Below are positions 53,340-61,778 of a stretch of DNA of 64,000 nt, piece after piece. Source of the stretch: Clostridia bacterium (lineage in GTDB: Bacteria > Bacillota > Clostridia > Oscillospirales > Acutalibacteraceae); contig JAFTLT010000051.1 in NCBI GenBank assembly GCA_017452785.1, positions 26,961 through 90,960 of the forward strand, given 5' to 3'. A program made the translations under genes and the position numbers. Within the stretch, counting starts at the first letter, position 1. Every line of letters begins with the position of its first letter. The notes beneath the pieces were generated by a model. The model had not been told where the DNA came from, ran no database searches, and saw only the letters and a program-made list of their open reading frames with translations.

Positions 53340-53362
53340 CGGGCACGGTTTTTCCGTGTCCG
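53340..53362 (-). terminator. Terminator between convergent genes
   Basis: CGGGCACGG-TTTTT-CCGTGTCCG, 9-bp stem with one G-U pair. On the minus strand it is followed by TTTTTTATTT, so it mainly ends the DUF1294 transcript. Confidence 0.75.
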
Positions 53363-53367
53363 AAGGT

Positions 53368-53643
53368 TTAAAGATAAATAATAAGCAAAATCAGAGCTGT
53401 AAGCTGCAGCAATATAATTGCAGGCAGACCCAACATAAAGCGCTTATGCAGTGTTTTATGGCGTATAAGGCGCATGGTGATATATTCTGCTAAAGCACCG
53501 CCGAGAAAGGCTAAAATAAAAAGAGTAGCTTCGCTTATTCTGAAAGCACCTTTTTTCGCCTTTTTCTTATCCGCTGCGGTTACAGCTGCCGTAACAAGTG
53601 AAATGACAGCAAAGTAAATTATCGGCAAATATTGCAGCTTCAT
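53368..53643 (-). CDS. DUF1294 membrane protein
   Basis: 91 residues from the ATG overlapping the previous stop (TGATG). The DUF1294 pattern is clear: DKKKAKKGAFRISEATLFIL, AFLGGALAEYITMRLIRHKT, KRFMLGLPAIILLQ. It has three membrane helices and a conserved RHKT loop. Function unknown. Confidence 0.85.
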   Translation of the reverse strand: MKLQYLPIIYFAVISLVTAAVTAADKKKAKKGAFRISEATLFILAFLGGALAEYITMRLIRHKTLHKRFMLGLPAIILLQLTALILLIIYL

Positions 53644-53924
53644 CACTTTCGCTCTAAGGGCAAGAGGTCACTTTCTGTCATAATAACAGTTGTTCCCGCA
53701 GCTCTTTCACGGGCATAGTTTTTTGCCACGCTGAAAATTGAATTGCAATGAGGGCACACAGCTATGCTGACATCCTTGTCTTCTTTTGCAATTTTGGCAA
53801 CCATAGAGGTGTCAACCACTGTGAAAAGACGCATGCCTGCAGTTTTATCGCACTTGGGGCAGATAACAGGGTTTGAAATGCCGTCATCATTTGTATGAGC
53901 TTTATTTATTGTGCTTATAGCCAT
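53643..53924 (-). CDS. Small zinc-ribbon protein
   Basis: 93 residues with two C-x2-C knuckles, CPKCDKTAG (about 22) and CPHCNSIF (about 57), spaced like a treble-clef or rubredoxin-type zinc site. No membrane helix. Function unknown. It starts behind AAGGAG and its promoter overlaps the divergent GHL10 gene start. Cotranscribed with the DUF1294 gene. Confidence 0.7.
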   Translation of the reverse strand: MAISTINKAHTNDDGISNPVICPKCDKTAGMRLFTVVDTSMVAKIAKEDKDVSIAVCPHCNSIFSVAKNYARERAAGTTVIMTESDLLPLERK

Positions 53925-53954
53925 AACTTATTACTCCTTAAATATACTGATTAT

Positions 53955-53983
53955 ATTTTAGTGCCTTTTATCTTTTATGTCAA
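53955..53983 (-). promoter_or_regulatory. Promoter of the zinc-ribbon/DUF1294 pair
   Basis: Minus strand TTGACA (53983-53978), 17 bases, TAAAAT (53960-53955). The -35 covers the first codons of the divergent gene as annotated from 53977. Confidence 0.65.
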
Positions 53984-55197
53984 GAGTCAAAGGCAAAAAG
54001 GCGGTGGTTAAAATTAAACGGATTATTGCAGTGCTTTTATGCGCTTTTATATTATTCTGTTTCAGCGGCTGCCATGTGCTCACAAGTGACGACAGCGAAA
54101 ATCTTGAGTTTCACGAAAATGCCGCCTATGACAGTGAGATGATTGATGAAGATGATGACTCTTTTATTTTCACATGGCTGAGCTATATGGAAATAGCAGT
54201 GACAGACAGCCTTAAGTTGCAGCAAGACTATGCTTCATATATCGGCACAATCTTTGCCTCAATGTCAGAAATAGGTGTTACAGACTGCTTTGTTCAGGTC
54301 AGACCCTTTGCCGATGCACTTTATAAGTCAGAGATTTTTCCAGTCAGCACCTATGCAGAAAAAGCAGATTTCGATGTGCTCGGAACCGTTACGGCTAAGG
54401 CAAAGGAATATAATATAGCCGTTCACGCATGGATAAATCCCTATAGGCTGTCAGGGGACACCGCCTGCTTTTCAGCCTATGATATAGACGATGATGACCT
54501 TATTGTCACCCCCTCAGGCACATATTTCAGCCCTGCCTCACTTAAGGTGCAAAGGCTTATTCTCGACGGCGCAAGGGAGCTTATGGAAAACTATGATATA
54601 AAAGGCATACACATTGACGATTATTTTTATCCGCCCGATATGAACTCTGCCGACGAAAAGCAGTTTGAGCTTTATAAAGATGGTGGTGGAAGGCTCAGCC
54701 TTTCTCAGTGGAGGCGTGAGAATGTGAGCGCACTTCTTATGAGCCTTTATAACACAGTGAAGACCTTTGGTGAAGATAAGATTTTTTCCGTCAGCCCCTC
54801 AGGGGATAAAGACAAAAACACCAATCAGCTTTATGCCGATGTTAAGCTATGGTGCAGTGAAAAGGGATATTGCGATATAATATTGCCACAGCTTTATTTC
54901 GGCTTTGATAATGAAAGTCTGCCCTTTGAGGAAACTCTTTCTGTGTGGGCAGAAATGACAGACAGCGAAAAAGTGACGTTAGTACCCGCACTGGCACTTT
55001 ATAAAGTGGGCAAAGAGGATATATATGCAGGCACCGGAAAAAATGAATGGCAAAAAAGCTCTGACATGATAAAAAGACAGATTGAGGCACTGCAAAAGAA
55101 AAACATAAATTCATTCGGTCTTTACAGTGCATCATATATAAACTTTTCTGAAACTTTTTTATCTCAGGAGTTAAATAATATTAAAAGTGTGATATAA
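53977..55197 (+). CDS. GHL10-family lipoprotein (YngK-like)
   Basis: 406 residues from the ATG at 53977. That start has no ribosome site; a GTG at 54004 with AAAGG ten bases upstream gives a classic lipoprotein signal (VKIKRIIAVLLCAFILFCFSGC split at the lipobox Cys) and may be the true start. After an acidic linker comes the glycosyl-hydrolase-like TIM barrel: TDCFVQVRPFADALY, VHAWINPYRLSG, YDIKGIHIDDYFYPP and VSPSGDKDKNTNQLY. The family is attached outside the membrane and linked to wall or spore-cortex glycans, with activity mostly untested. It precedes a large amidase gene by 41 bases. Confidence 0.82.
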   Translation: MSRVKGKKAVVKIKRIIAVLLCAFILFCFSGCHVLTSDDSENLEFHENAAYDSEMIDEDDDSFIFTWLSYMEIAVTDSLKLQQDYASYIGTIFASMSEIGVTDCFVQVRPFADALYKSEIFPVSTYAEKADFDVLGTVTAKAKEYNIAVHAWINPYRLSGDTACFSAYDIDDDDLIVTPSGTYFSPASLKVQRLILDGARELMENYDIKGIHIDDYFYPPDMNSADEKQFELYKDGGGRLSLSQWRRENVSALLMSLYNTVKTFGEDKIFSVSPSGDKDKNTNQLYADVKLWCSEKGYCDIILPQLYFGFDNESLPFEETLSVWAEMTDSEKVTLVPALALYKVGKEDIYAGTGKNEWQKSSDMIKRQIEALQKKNINSFGLYSASYINFSETFLSQELNNIKSVI

Positions 55198-55238
55198 TAA
55201 TATTTAATTATGATTTTGCAAAAACAAAGGACTTTAAT

Positions 55239-58031
55239 ATGAACACGAAAACAAGAAATCTCATAATAGGAATAATGCTGTTTGTCCTGACCTGTGTTGC
55301 AGGACTTACTTTCATGCACTTTGCCATGAGACAGCAGATTGAGGATGTTTTTGAGGGCTCGGATATTACTCAGAGCGCCGATGAAGCACTGCTTGGCATG
55401 GGCAAGGAAAAAGCCCCCGATGCTAAAAATGCACTGTGGCTTTATGAAAAAAGCGATGTTTCATTTGATAATAAAGAAAAGCTCAGCGCCACCGCAGATA
55501 AAATTGACAAGGAAGTTTTTACATATGTCTTTTTATCTTTTGAAAAGCTCCTTGACCCCGAGGGGAAAATAACCGGCAGTGAAGAAGAAAAGCTCAGGGC
55601 AGCCTCCGCTGTTTTAAAAGAGAAAGGCTTTAAGGTTTACCTTAGTGTACCTGTGAGCTGTCACATAAGTGCAGTGAGTGAAATAATGAAATATACCGAC
55701 GGAATGCTCATAGATGCCGAAGGTCTCACGGTGGACAAGCTGAATAATGAGCTGCTTAAAATCAAAGCCATATGCACCACCGATATAAAATATAAGGTTT
55801 TTGCTAAAATCAGCATTGACACCGACACAGTGAAATTCAATAAAAAAAGCGTTGACGGTCTTTATTTTGACATCAGCCCAGAGACAGATACAGAAAAGCT
55901 CACATATTGGGATAAGGTTCTGGATGTAACAAAAACAAAGATGATCTGCAGCTTTGACCTTCAGGGCATAATGAATAAAAAAGAAAGTCCCGATGCAGCC
56001 GTTAAAAGCGTATATTCCATAAGAGGATTAAAGTCCGTTTTTATAAGAAGCTTTTCTTCTTATAAAGCTGTGACCAAAAACTATCAGGGCAGCTTTTCAG
56101 CTGTTTGTGAATATATAACCGATGGCATAGTGCCTGAGCTTGCTTTTCGTCAGGTGGGCATATCGGGCTATAACGGCGAAACTGTCTTTTCAGGTGATTT
56201 CACAAAAGAGATTGAAGTTTACGGCTCCAACCTTTTCCCGGTTTATATTGACGGTGAAAAGCTGTCTTTAGGTGAAACGGGCAGCAAAAAAATCACTCTT
56301 TCTCTTGATGAAGAAAAAAAGAGCTACTCTATAAAGCAGTGCAGTGAAGAAAGAGAATATAAGGTGGAATATCTTTTTACAGGGGAGCTTATTGACTCCG
56401 TGTCACCCTCTGTTTCGGTTTTTGCTTCACCGGGAGAAAAGCTGAGAGTTATTGCCGTTGCCTATTCCAAGGCAGAGGTAACTGTTAAAATGGGTGCCAA
56501 AAGATATACGGCAAAGCCTGCAACTAAAGATAAGGCTTGCTACACGGCATTTATTGCAAATATAAAAATGCCCTCCTCAGCTGAGGAAATAGAGTCATTG
56601 GGTCAGATGAAAATAATAGCCACCTATAACGGCACTACAGTTCAGGCTGACGGAGCCGTCATTATCCCTGCAGGCAGCGAAGCACAAGGTATCACGCAGC
56701 AAAGCACAACCCATGCCTTTATAGGCAACTATGTGCCTGATCTGCCTGAGGATGCCTTTGAGCTGACAACTGCTGCACCGACTCTGCCGCAGACTCAGAT
56801 TACCACATCACCGAATATCACTCAGCCCACATATAATTCCTACACGGGCAATCAGATGTGCGTTGTCACAGAGCCCTATGCAGACACATGGCCTTTAATT
56901 GACGGTGATGACACCTATGTTCCACACTATACACCGCTGCCCTATGGCACTGTGGACTATATAACGGGTGAAAGCGAAGCCTATAACGAGGATGACGGCG
57001 AGCAGGTTTATTTCTATGAGCTTGCCTCAGGCAGAAAGGTCAAACGAAGTGCAGTGGGGCTCATTGCAAAGCAGAATTACGGCTCTAACGCAATGAATGT
57101 GGTTTCCTGCACAGGCTCAGGCGGCACAATGACAATAAAGCTTAGCACTAACTGGCGTGTACCCTATGATTTTTACTATTCACCGCAGAACTACTATTCG
57201 GCTTATGGCAAGGTTTATAATGTAACATCATTTACTGCAAGCAGCATACAGTTTGTTTTTTATCATACTTCGGCAGTACAGGGCAGTATTGACGCATCAC
57301 TCAGCGATGTTGTGTCATCGGCAGTGTTCACGCAGTCTCAGGGCACAGTGACGCTGACTATGCCTCTTCGTGCCACGGGCAGATACTACGGCTGCAGTGT
57401 GGAATATGACCAAAACGGCTATCTTACCATTACAGTGCATAATAAGCCTCAGACTCTTTCGGGCTCGGTGATACTCCTTGACCCCGGCCACGGCGGAAAC
57501 GATCCGGGAGCCTTGGGCCTTTCAGGCGGAGTGCACGAGAGCAATGTGAACTATGCTCTCTCATATTACACTAAGCTTGCCCTTGAAAAAAGAGGTGCAA
57601 CGGTTTATCTCACAAGAGGCGGTGACACAAGTGTTTCACTTGAGGAAAGAAAGGCAATGGCACGCTCACTGAAGCCTGATTTCTTTTTGTCAATTCACTG
57701 CAACGGCTCCACAGATAAAAGCAAGATAGGCACAGCGGTTTATTATTACAAGCCCTTTTCCTTTTCGCTGGCTCAGAATGTTTACACTAATCTGCTGTCT
57801 GTTTTCAGAAATAACCTTTATGCAGGTCAGAGCAGCCTTTATAGCAGCCTTGCCGATGGCACTGCTTACTATCCCTTCAGTGTCACAAGGCTTGAGGATT
57901 GCCCAAGCGTGCTTATTGAAACAGGCTTCGTGACAAATGACAATGAATGTATGAAGCTCATTGACTCAAACAATCAGCAGCTTTTAGCTGAAGCAATTGC
58001 CAAGGGTGTTGAGTCCGCTGTCAATGCATAA
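55239..58031 (+). CDS. Large N-acetylmuramoyl-L-alanine amidase
   Basis: 930 residues. An N-terminal membrane helix (about 8-30) is followed by a GH18-like barrel (about 60-290, with VDGLYFDISPETD but no clear catalytic DxxDxDxE), Ig-like regions (about 295-470) and a Thr/Pro/Gln linker (about 480-560). A further beta domain (about 600-735) leads to an Amidase_3 domain (about 745-930). The zinc ligands are His751 (DPGHGG), Glu767 (HESN) and His820 (SIHCNG), and the catalytic Glu894 is in LIETGF. It cuts the stem peptide from muramic acid. The pairing with GHL10 and BofA suggests a role in sporulation or engulfment, not proven. Its end overlaps the convergent bofA by 11 bases. Confidence 0.88.
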   Translation: MNTKTRNLIIGIMLFVLTCVAGLTFMHFAMRQQIEDVFEGSDITQSADEALLGMGKEKAPDAKNALWLYEKSDVSFDNKEKLSATADKIDKEVFTYVFLSFEKLLDPEGKITGSEEEKLRAASAVLKEKGFKVYLSVPVSCHISAVSEIMKYTDGMLIDAEGLTVDKLNNELLKIKAICTTDIKYKVFAKISIDTDTVKFNKKSVDGLYFDISPETDTEKLTYWDKVLDVTKTKMICSFDLQGIMNKKESPDAAVKSVYSIRGLKSVFIRSFSSYKAVTKNYQGSFSAVCEYITDGIVPELAFRQVGISGYNGETVFSGDFTKEIEVYGSNLFPVYIDGEKLSLGETGSKKITLSLDEEKKSYSIKQCSEEREYKVEYLFTGELIDSVSPSVSVFASPGEKLRVIAVAYSKAEVTVKMGAKRYTAKPATKDKACYTAFIANIKMPSSAEEIESLGQMKIIATYNGTTVQADGAVIIPAGSEAQGITQQSTTHAFIGNYVPDLPEDAFELTTAAPTLPQTQITTSPNITQPTYNSYTGNQMCVVTEPYADTWPLIDGDDTYVPHYTPLPYGTVDYITGESEAYNEDDGEQVYFYELASGRKVKRSAVGLIAKQNYGSNAMNVVSCTGSGGTMTIKLSTNWRVPYDFYYSPQNYYSAYGKVYNVTSFTASSIQFVFYHTSAVQGSIDASLSDVVSSAVFTQSQGTVTLTMPLRATGRYYGCSVEYDQNGYLTITVHNKPQTLSGSVILLDPGHGGNDPGALGLSGGVHESNVNYALSYYTKLALEKRGATVYLTRGGDTSVSLEERKAMARSLKPDFFLSIHCNGSTDKSKIGTAVYYYKPFSFSLAQNVYTNLLSVFRNNLYAGQSSLYSSLADGTAYYPFSVTRLEDCPSVLIETGFVTNDNECMKLIDSNNQQLLAEAIAKGVESAVNA

Positions 58032-58272
58032 ACAAAAGAGCTATAACTCCCGGTATGCCGAAAATGCCGCCAAGGGCAAGACTTATGTAATTGACGGCAA
58101 TGGCAACACCGGTTATAGGTGTCAGTATATTCACGGCAAAAATTGCACCAATGCCTGAAAGGGCAGAGAGCAGAACACTTTTAATGAAATGCCCCGTTTT
58201 ATATGAGACTGCAAAAACAGCAAGAGCAAGAACTGCTGCCGCAATAAAACAAAATGAAAGTGTGCTTGACAT
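58021..58272 (-). CDS. bofA: BofA-family pro-sigma-K processing inhibitor
   Basis: 83 residues from the ATG at 58272 (AAGGTG upstream). Two to three membrane helices end in the BofA signature GVAIAVNYISLALGGIFGIPGVIALL. In Bacillus BofA holds the SpoIVFB protease inactive until the forespore signal arrives; Clostridia keep BofA even where the sigma-K route differs. It overlaps the end of the convergent amidase gene. Confidence 0.85.
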   Translation of the reverse strand: MSSTLSFCFIAAAVLALAVFAVSYKTGHFIKSVLLSALSGIGAIFAVNILTPITGVAIAVNYISLALGGIFGIPGVIALLFMH

Positions 58273-58294
58273 AAAAATCACCTTGGGATATAAT

Positions 58295-58324
58295 TTGACT
58301 TAAAAAGTCTCTGTTTAATAATAT
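58295..58324 (+). promoter_or_regulatory. Promoter of manA
   Basis: TTGACT (58295-58300), 18 bases, TAATAT (58319-58324), 38 bases before the start. Confidence 0.55.
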
Positions 58325-58362
58325 AAGCTCATATCACAGATTATGATAAGGAGAATGTATAA

Positions 58363-59325
58363 ATGAAAATTCTTAAACTCACACCGGCAATAAAGGATAA
58401 TATCTGGGGCGGCACACGCCTTTCAAGAGAATTTGAAATGGTCTCGTTTGCTGACAGACAGGCTGAGGCTTGGGTGCTCTCATGCCACGGTGACGGCGAA
58501 TGTATAATTGAAAACACTGAATTCAAGGGCAGAACCTTAAGTGATGTTTTAGCCAATGAGGGCAAAGGCTATCTTGGCACCAACTGCGAAAAATATGAGT
58601 TTTTCCCTTTGCTTATCAAGCTTATTGATGCCAACGATGACCTTTCAATTCAGGTGCACCCCGACGATGAATATGCAATGCGTGTCGAGGGTGAATACGG
58701 CAAGACAGAGGCATGGTACATAATAGACTGTGATGAAAACTCAGAGCTCATCTATGGCTTTAAAAAGGATATAACCAAAGAGGAATTCAGACGCAGCATT
58801 GAGGAAAACACTCTCTCGGAATATGTAAACAGAGTCAAGGTAAAAAAAGGCGATGTTTTCTTTATTGAGGCAGGTACCCTTCACGCTATCTGCAAGGGTA
58901 TACTTTTAGCTGAGGTGCAGCAGAATTCCAACACAACCTACCGTGTTTACGACTATGGCAGACTGCAAAACGGCAAGCCCCGTGAGCTTCACGTTGAAAA
59001 GGCTATTGATGTCACTTCACTTAAGGCGGCAGATGCAGACGGCAAACCTATGGGTGAAACCGTGGATTACGGCACACACAGCGAAACAATGCTCGTTGAC
59101 TGCAATCTTTTCACAATGAAGCGTCTTGATGTCAGAGAGAGCGCAAAAGTGATTGCAGACAGCACATCCTTTGTGTCACTTGTTGCTCTTGAGGGCAACG
59201 GAGTGGTAATGCATGACGACACCTGCATCACACTTTATAAGGGCGAGAGCCTTTTTGTACCGGCAGGCTTTGGCGAGGTGGAAATCCTCGGCAGTGTAAC
59301 GGTGCTTGAGTCCAGAGCAAAATAA
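58363..59325 (+). CDS. manA: Mannose-6-phosphate isomerase, class I
   Basis: 320 residues, the short Firmicutes type of the cupin enzyme that interconverts mannose-6-P and fructose-6-P. The N-terminus LTPAIKDNIWGGTRL is diagnostic. Zinc ligands lie in LSIQVHPDDEYA (Gln, His) and GTLHAICKG, and EVQQNSNTTYRVYDYGR is the catalytic region. It stands alone, with its own promoter and followed by the ribU riboswitch unit. GGAG precedes the ATG. Confidence 0.93.
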   Translation: MKILKLTPAIKDNIWGGTRLSREFEMVSFADRQAEAWVLSCHGDGECIIENTEFKGRTLSDVLANEGKGYLGTNCEKYEFFPLLIKLIDANDDLSIQVHPDDEYAMRVEGEYGKTEAWYIIDCDENSELIYGFKKDITKEEFRRSIEENTLSEYVNRVKVKKGDVFFIEAGTLHAICKGILLAEVQQNSNTTYRVYDYGRLQNGKPRELHVEKAIDVTSLKAADADGKPMGETVDYGTHSETMLVDCNLFTMKRLDVRESAKVIADSTSFVSLVALEGNGVVMHDDTCITLYKGESLFVPAGFGEVEILGSVTVLESRAK

Positions 59326-59330
59326 TCTTC

Positions 59331-59359
59331 TTGACAAACAGTGCATATAGTGTTAATAT
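59331..59359 (+). promoter_or_regulatory. Promoter of the FMN riboswitch transcript
   Basis: TTGACA (59331-59336), 17 bases, TAATAT (59354-59359) with extended TG, 12 bases before the aptamer. Confidence 0.8.
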
Positions 59360-59371
59360 AAAACTACAGAA

Positions 59372-59488
59372 TATCTTCAGGGCGAGGTGCAATTCCTCAC
59401 CGGCGGTTACAGCCCGCGAGCCAAGCGAAAGCTTAGTGCAGATTCGGTGAAATTCCGAAGCCGACGGTATAGTCCGGATGAAAGAAGA
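59372..59488 (+). promoter_or_regulatory. FMN riboswitch (RFN element)
   Basis: Near-consensus aptamer: TATCTTCAGGGCGAGGTG, CCTCACCGGCGGT, AGCCCGCGAGC, GATTCGGTGAAATTCCGA, AGCCGACGGTATAGTCCGG and ATGAAAGAAGA closing the first stem. With the terminator at 59513 it should stop transcription of ribU when FMN is plentiful. Confidence 0.97.
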
Positions 59489-59512
59489 CAAATGCTTTTA
59501 TTAAGTGTTTTT

Positions 59513-59539
59513 GCCCTTGGTTTTTACCGAGGGCTTTTT
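59513..59539 (+). terminator. Riboswitch expression-platform terminator
   Basis: GCCCTTGGT-TTTT-ACCGAGGGC followed by TTTTTC, 25 bases after the aptamer and before ribU. Confidence 0.9.
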
Positions 59540-59570
59540 CATTTCTCACCCTGAGAAAAGGAGAATTATT

Positions 59571-60158
59571 ATGGATCAGAAAATTTTGAAATACCTTGTT
59601 AGAGTCTGCGTAATATCAATGCTCAGCGCAATTGCCTTCGTGCTTATGCTTTTAGAGTTCCCTGTTGCTCCCATTCCTGCGGCGGCACATCTTAAAATGG
59701 ATCTGAGCGATATTCCTGCTCTTTTCGGTGCAATAGTTTACGGCCCTGTGGCAGGTGTAGTTATTGAGCTTATCAAAAACGCACTGGAGCTTCTTATCAA
59801 AGGCTTCGGCACACAGATGGGCTTTGGCAACCTGATGAATTTTATTGTAGGCTGTGCTTTCATCGTGCCCTTTTCACTTGTTTATCATTCATTTAAAAAG
59901 AAAGACAAGGAAACGAAGGGTATTGCCATAGGCAGTGTTGTGGGCTTTTTCAGCATTGTAATTATCGGTCTTGGTGCAAACTATGTTATAGCTCCGCTGT
60001 TTTTCAAGCACTTCCTTGGTGTGGTTATTGACGGTGCATCTCTCTGGGCAGCTGTGGGCACAGCAACAATTATAAATGCTGTCAAGGGCGTTATGCTCAG
60101 CATTGTCAGTGTGCCTATTATCAAGGGAATTGTTTCAAGACTTAAGATAAAAATCTGA
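59571..60158 (+). CDS. ribU: RibU, riboflavin ECF transporter S component
   Basis: 195-residue membrane protein from the ATG at 59571 (AAGGAG upstream; an earlier in-frame start would lie inside the terminator). Family blocks are LEFPVAPIPAAAHLKMDLSD (read together with IPALFGAIVYGPVAG), ELIKNALELLIKG and QMGFGNLMNFIVG. It binds riboflavin and needs the general ECF module encoded elsewhere. The FMN riboswitch in front confirms its role. Confidence 0.95.
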   Translation: MDQKILKYLVRVCVISMLSAIAFVLMLLEFPVAPIPAAAHLKMDLSDIPALFGAIVYGPVAGVVIELIKNALELLIKGFGTQMGFGNLMNFIVGCAFIVPFSLVYHSFKKKDKETKGIAIGSVVGFFSIVIIGLGANYVIAPLFFKHFLGVVIDGASLWAAVGTATIINAVKGVMLSIVSVPIIKGIVSRLKIKI

Positions 60159-60174
60159 TAAAAATAATATTCAG

Positions 60175-60202
60175 CCGGTAGTAATTTTACTGCCGGTTTT
60201 TT
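60175..60202 (+). terminator. Terminator after ribU
   Basis: CCGGTAG/CTGCCGG stem around TAATTTTA, followed by TTTTTTC. Confidence 0.88.
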
Positions 60203-60211
60203 CTTGGTCTG

Positions 60212-60240
60212 TTGACAATCTTTTTATAAAATGCTATCAT
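60212..60240 (+). promoter_or_regulatory. Promoter of the arabinose genes
   Basis: TTGACA (60212-60217), 17 bases, TATCAT (60235-60240) with extended TG. No clear AraR or catabolite operator is visible near it. Confidence 0.75.
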
Positions 60241-60272
60241 TAAAGAAATAAAATTCCCAAGGAGGATATATT

Positions 60273-61769
60273 ATGAAGGCATATAAATTCTGGTTCTGCA
60301 CAGGCTCACAGGATCTTTACGGTGACGAGTGCCTGAGCCACGTTGCAGACCATTCCAAAATTATTGTTGAGGAGCTTAACAAGAGTGGCATACTTCCCTT
60401 TGAAGTAGTGTGGAAGCCCACCCTTATCACAAACGAGCTTATCAGAAAGACCTTTAATGAGGCTAATGTTGATGAGGAATGTGCAGGCGTTATCACATGG
60501 ATGCACACCTTCTCACCTGCAAAGTCATGGATTTTAGGTCATCAGGAATATAAAAAGCCTCTGCTTCACCTTCACACACAGTTCAATGAAGAAATTCCCT
60601 ATGACACAATAGATATGGATTTTATGAACGAAAATCAGTCAGCTCACGGTGACAGAGAGTATGCTCACATTCTTGCACGCATGGGAATTGAAAGAGAAAC
60701 TGTTGTCGGCCACTGGTCAAACAATGCAGTGAAAGAAAGAATTGCTGCATGGATGAGAACTGCTGTTGGTATTGCAGAAAGCTCACATCTTCGTGTTATG
60801 CGTGTTGCCGACAATATGCGCAACGTTGCTGTAACAGAGGGTGACAAGGTTGAAGCTCAGCTCAAATTCGGCTGGGAAATCGATGCTTATCCCGTTAACG
60901 AAATTGCCGAGGCTGTTGAAGCTGTGTCACAGAGTGACATCAACGCTCTCACAGATGAATACTACGAGAAATACAATATCATCCTTGAGGGCAGGGACCC
61001 TGCCGAGTTCCGCAAGCATGTAGAAGTTCAGGCAGGTATCGAGCTTGGTTTCGAGCGTTTCCTCAAGGAAAAGAACTATCAGGCAATTGTAACTCACTTC
61101 GGTGACTTAGGTGCACTCAAACAGCTCCCCGGTCTTGCAATTCAGCGCCTTATGGAAAAGGGCTACGGTTTCGGTGCAGAGGGTGACTGGAAGGTTGCAG
61201 CTATGGTGCGCCTTATGAAGATTATGACCGAAGGCATGAAGGATGCCAAGGGTACCTCAATGCTCGAAGACTATACATATAATCTCGTTCCCGGAAAAGA
61301 GGGTATTTTGCAGGCTCATATGCTTGAAATCTGCCCCACAATTGCTGATGGTGCCATCGGCATCAAGTGCAAGCCTCTTTCAATGGGTGACAGAGAAGAC
61401 CCTGCAAGACTTGTTTTCACAAGCAAAGAGGGTGAAGGTATTGCCTGCTCACTTATCGATTTAGGTCACCGCTTCCGTCTTATCATCAATGAGGTTGATT
61501 GCATAAAGACTGAAAAGGAAATGCCCTCACTGCCCACAGCCACAAACTTCTGGGTACCCAAGCCTGACTTCTACACAGGCTGCGAAGCATGGCTCACTGC
61601 AGGCGGTGCACACCACACAGCATTCAGCTATGACCTTACTTCAAAGCAGATGTGCGACTGGGCAGACGCTATGGGCATTGAAGCTGTTGTTATCGGCAAA
61701 AACACAAATATTGCTGACTTCAAGCGTGAGCTCAAGCTCAATGAGGTTTACTACTCAATAATGAAATAA
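60273..61769 (+). CDS. araA: L-arabinose isomerase
   Basis: 498 residues, full length, converting L-arabinose to L-ribulose with manganese. The N-terminus FWFCTGSQDLYGDE is diagnostic, together with ITWMHTFSPAKSWI, LHTQFNEEIPYDTIDMDFMN (two adjacent blocks) and the metal region with His349 and Glu352 in AHMLEICP. AAGGAGG is perfectly spaced. It is followed after 9 bases by the kinase gene. Confidence 0.97.
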   Translation: MKAYKFWFCTGSQDLYGDECLSHVADHSKIIVEELNKSGILPFEVVWKPTLITNELIRKTFNEANVDEECAGVITWMHTFSPAKSWILGHQEYKKPLLHLHTQFNEEIPYDTIDMDFMNENQSAHGDREYAHILARMGIERETVVGHWSNNAVKERIAAWMRTAVGIAESSHLRVMRVADNMRNVAVTEGDKVEAQLKFGWEIDAYPVNEIAEAVEAVSQSDINALTDEYYEKYNIILEGRDPAEFRKHVEVQAGIELGFERFLKEKNYQAIVTHFGDLGALKQLPGLAIQRLMEKGYGFGAEGDWKVAAMVRLMKIMTEGMKDAKGTSMLEDYTYNLVPGKEGILQAHMLEICPTIADGAIGIKCKPLSMGDREDPARLVFTSKEGEGIACSLIDLGHRFRLIINEVDCIKTEKEMPSLPTATNFWVPKPDFYTGCEAWLTAGGAHHTAFSYDLTSKQMCDWADAMGIEAVVIGKNTNIADFKRELKLNEVYYSIMK

Positions 61770-61778
61770 GGTGGCAAA

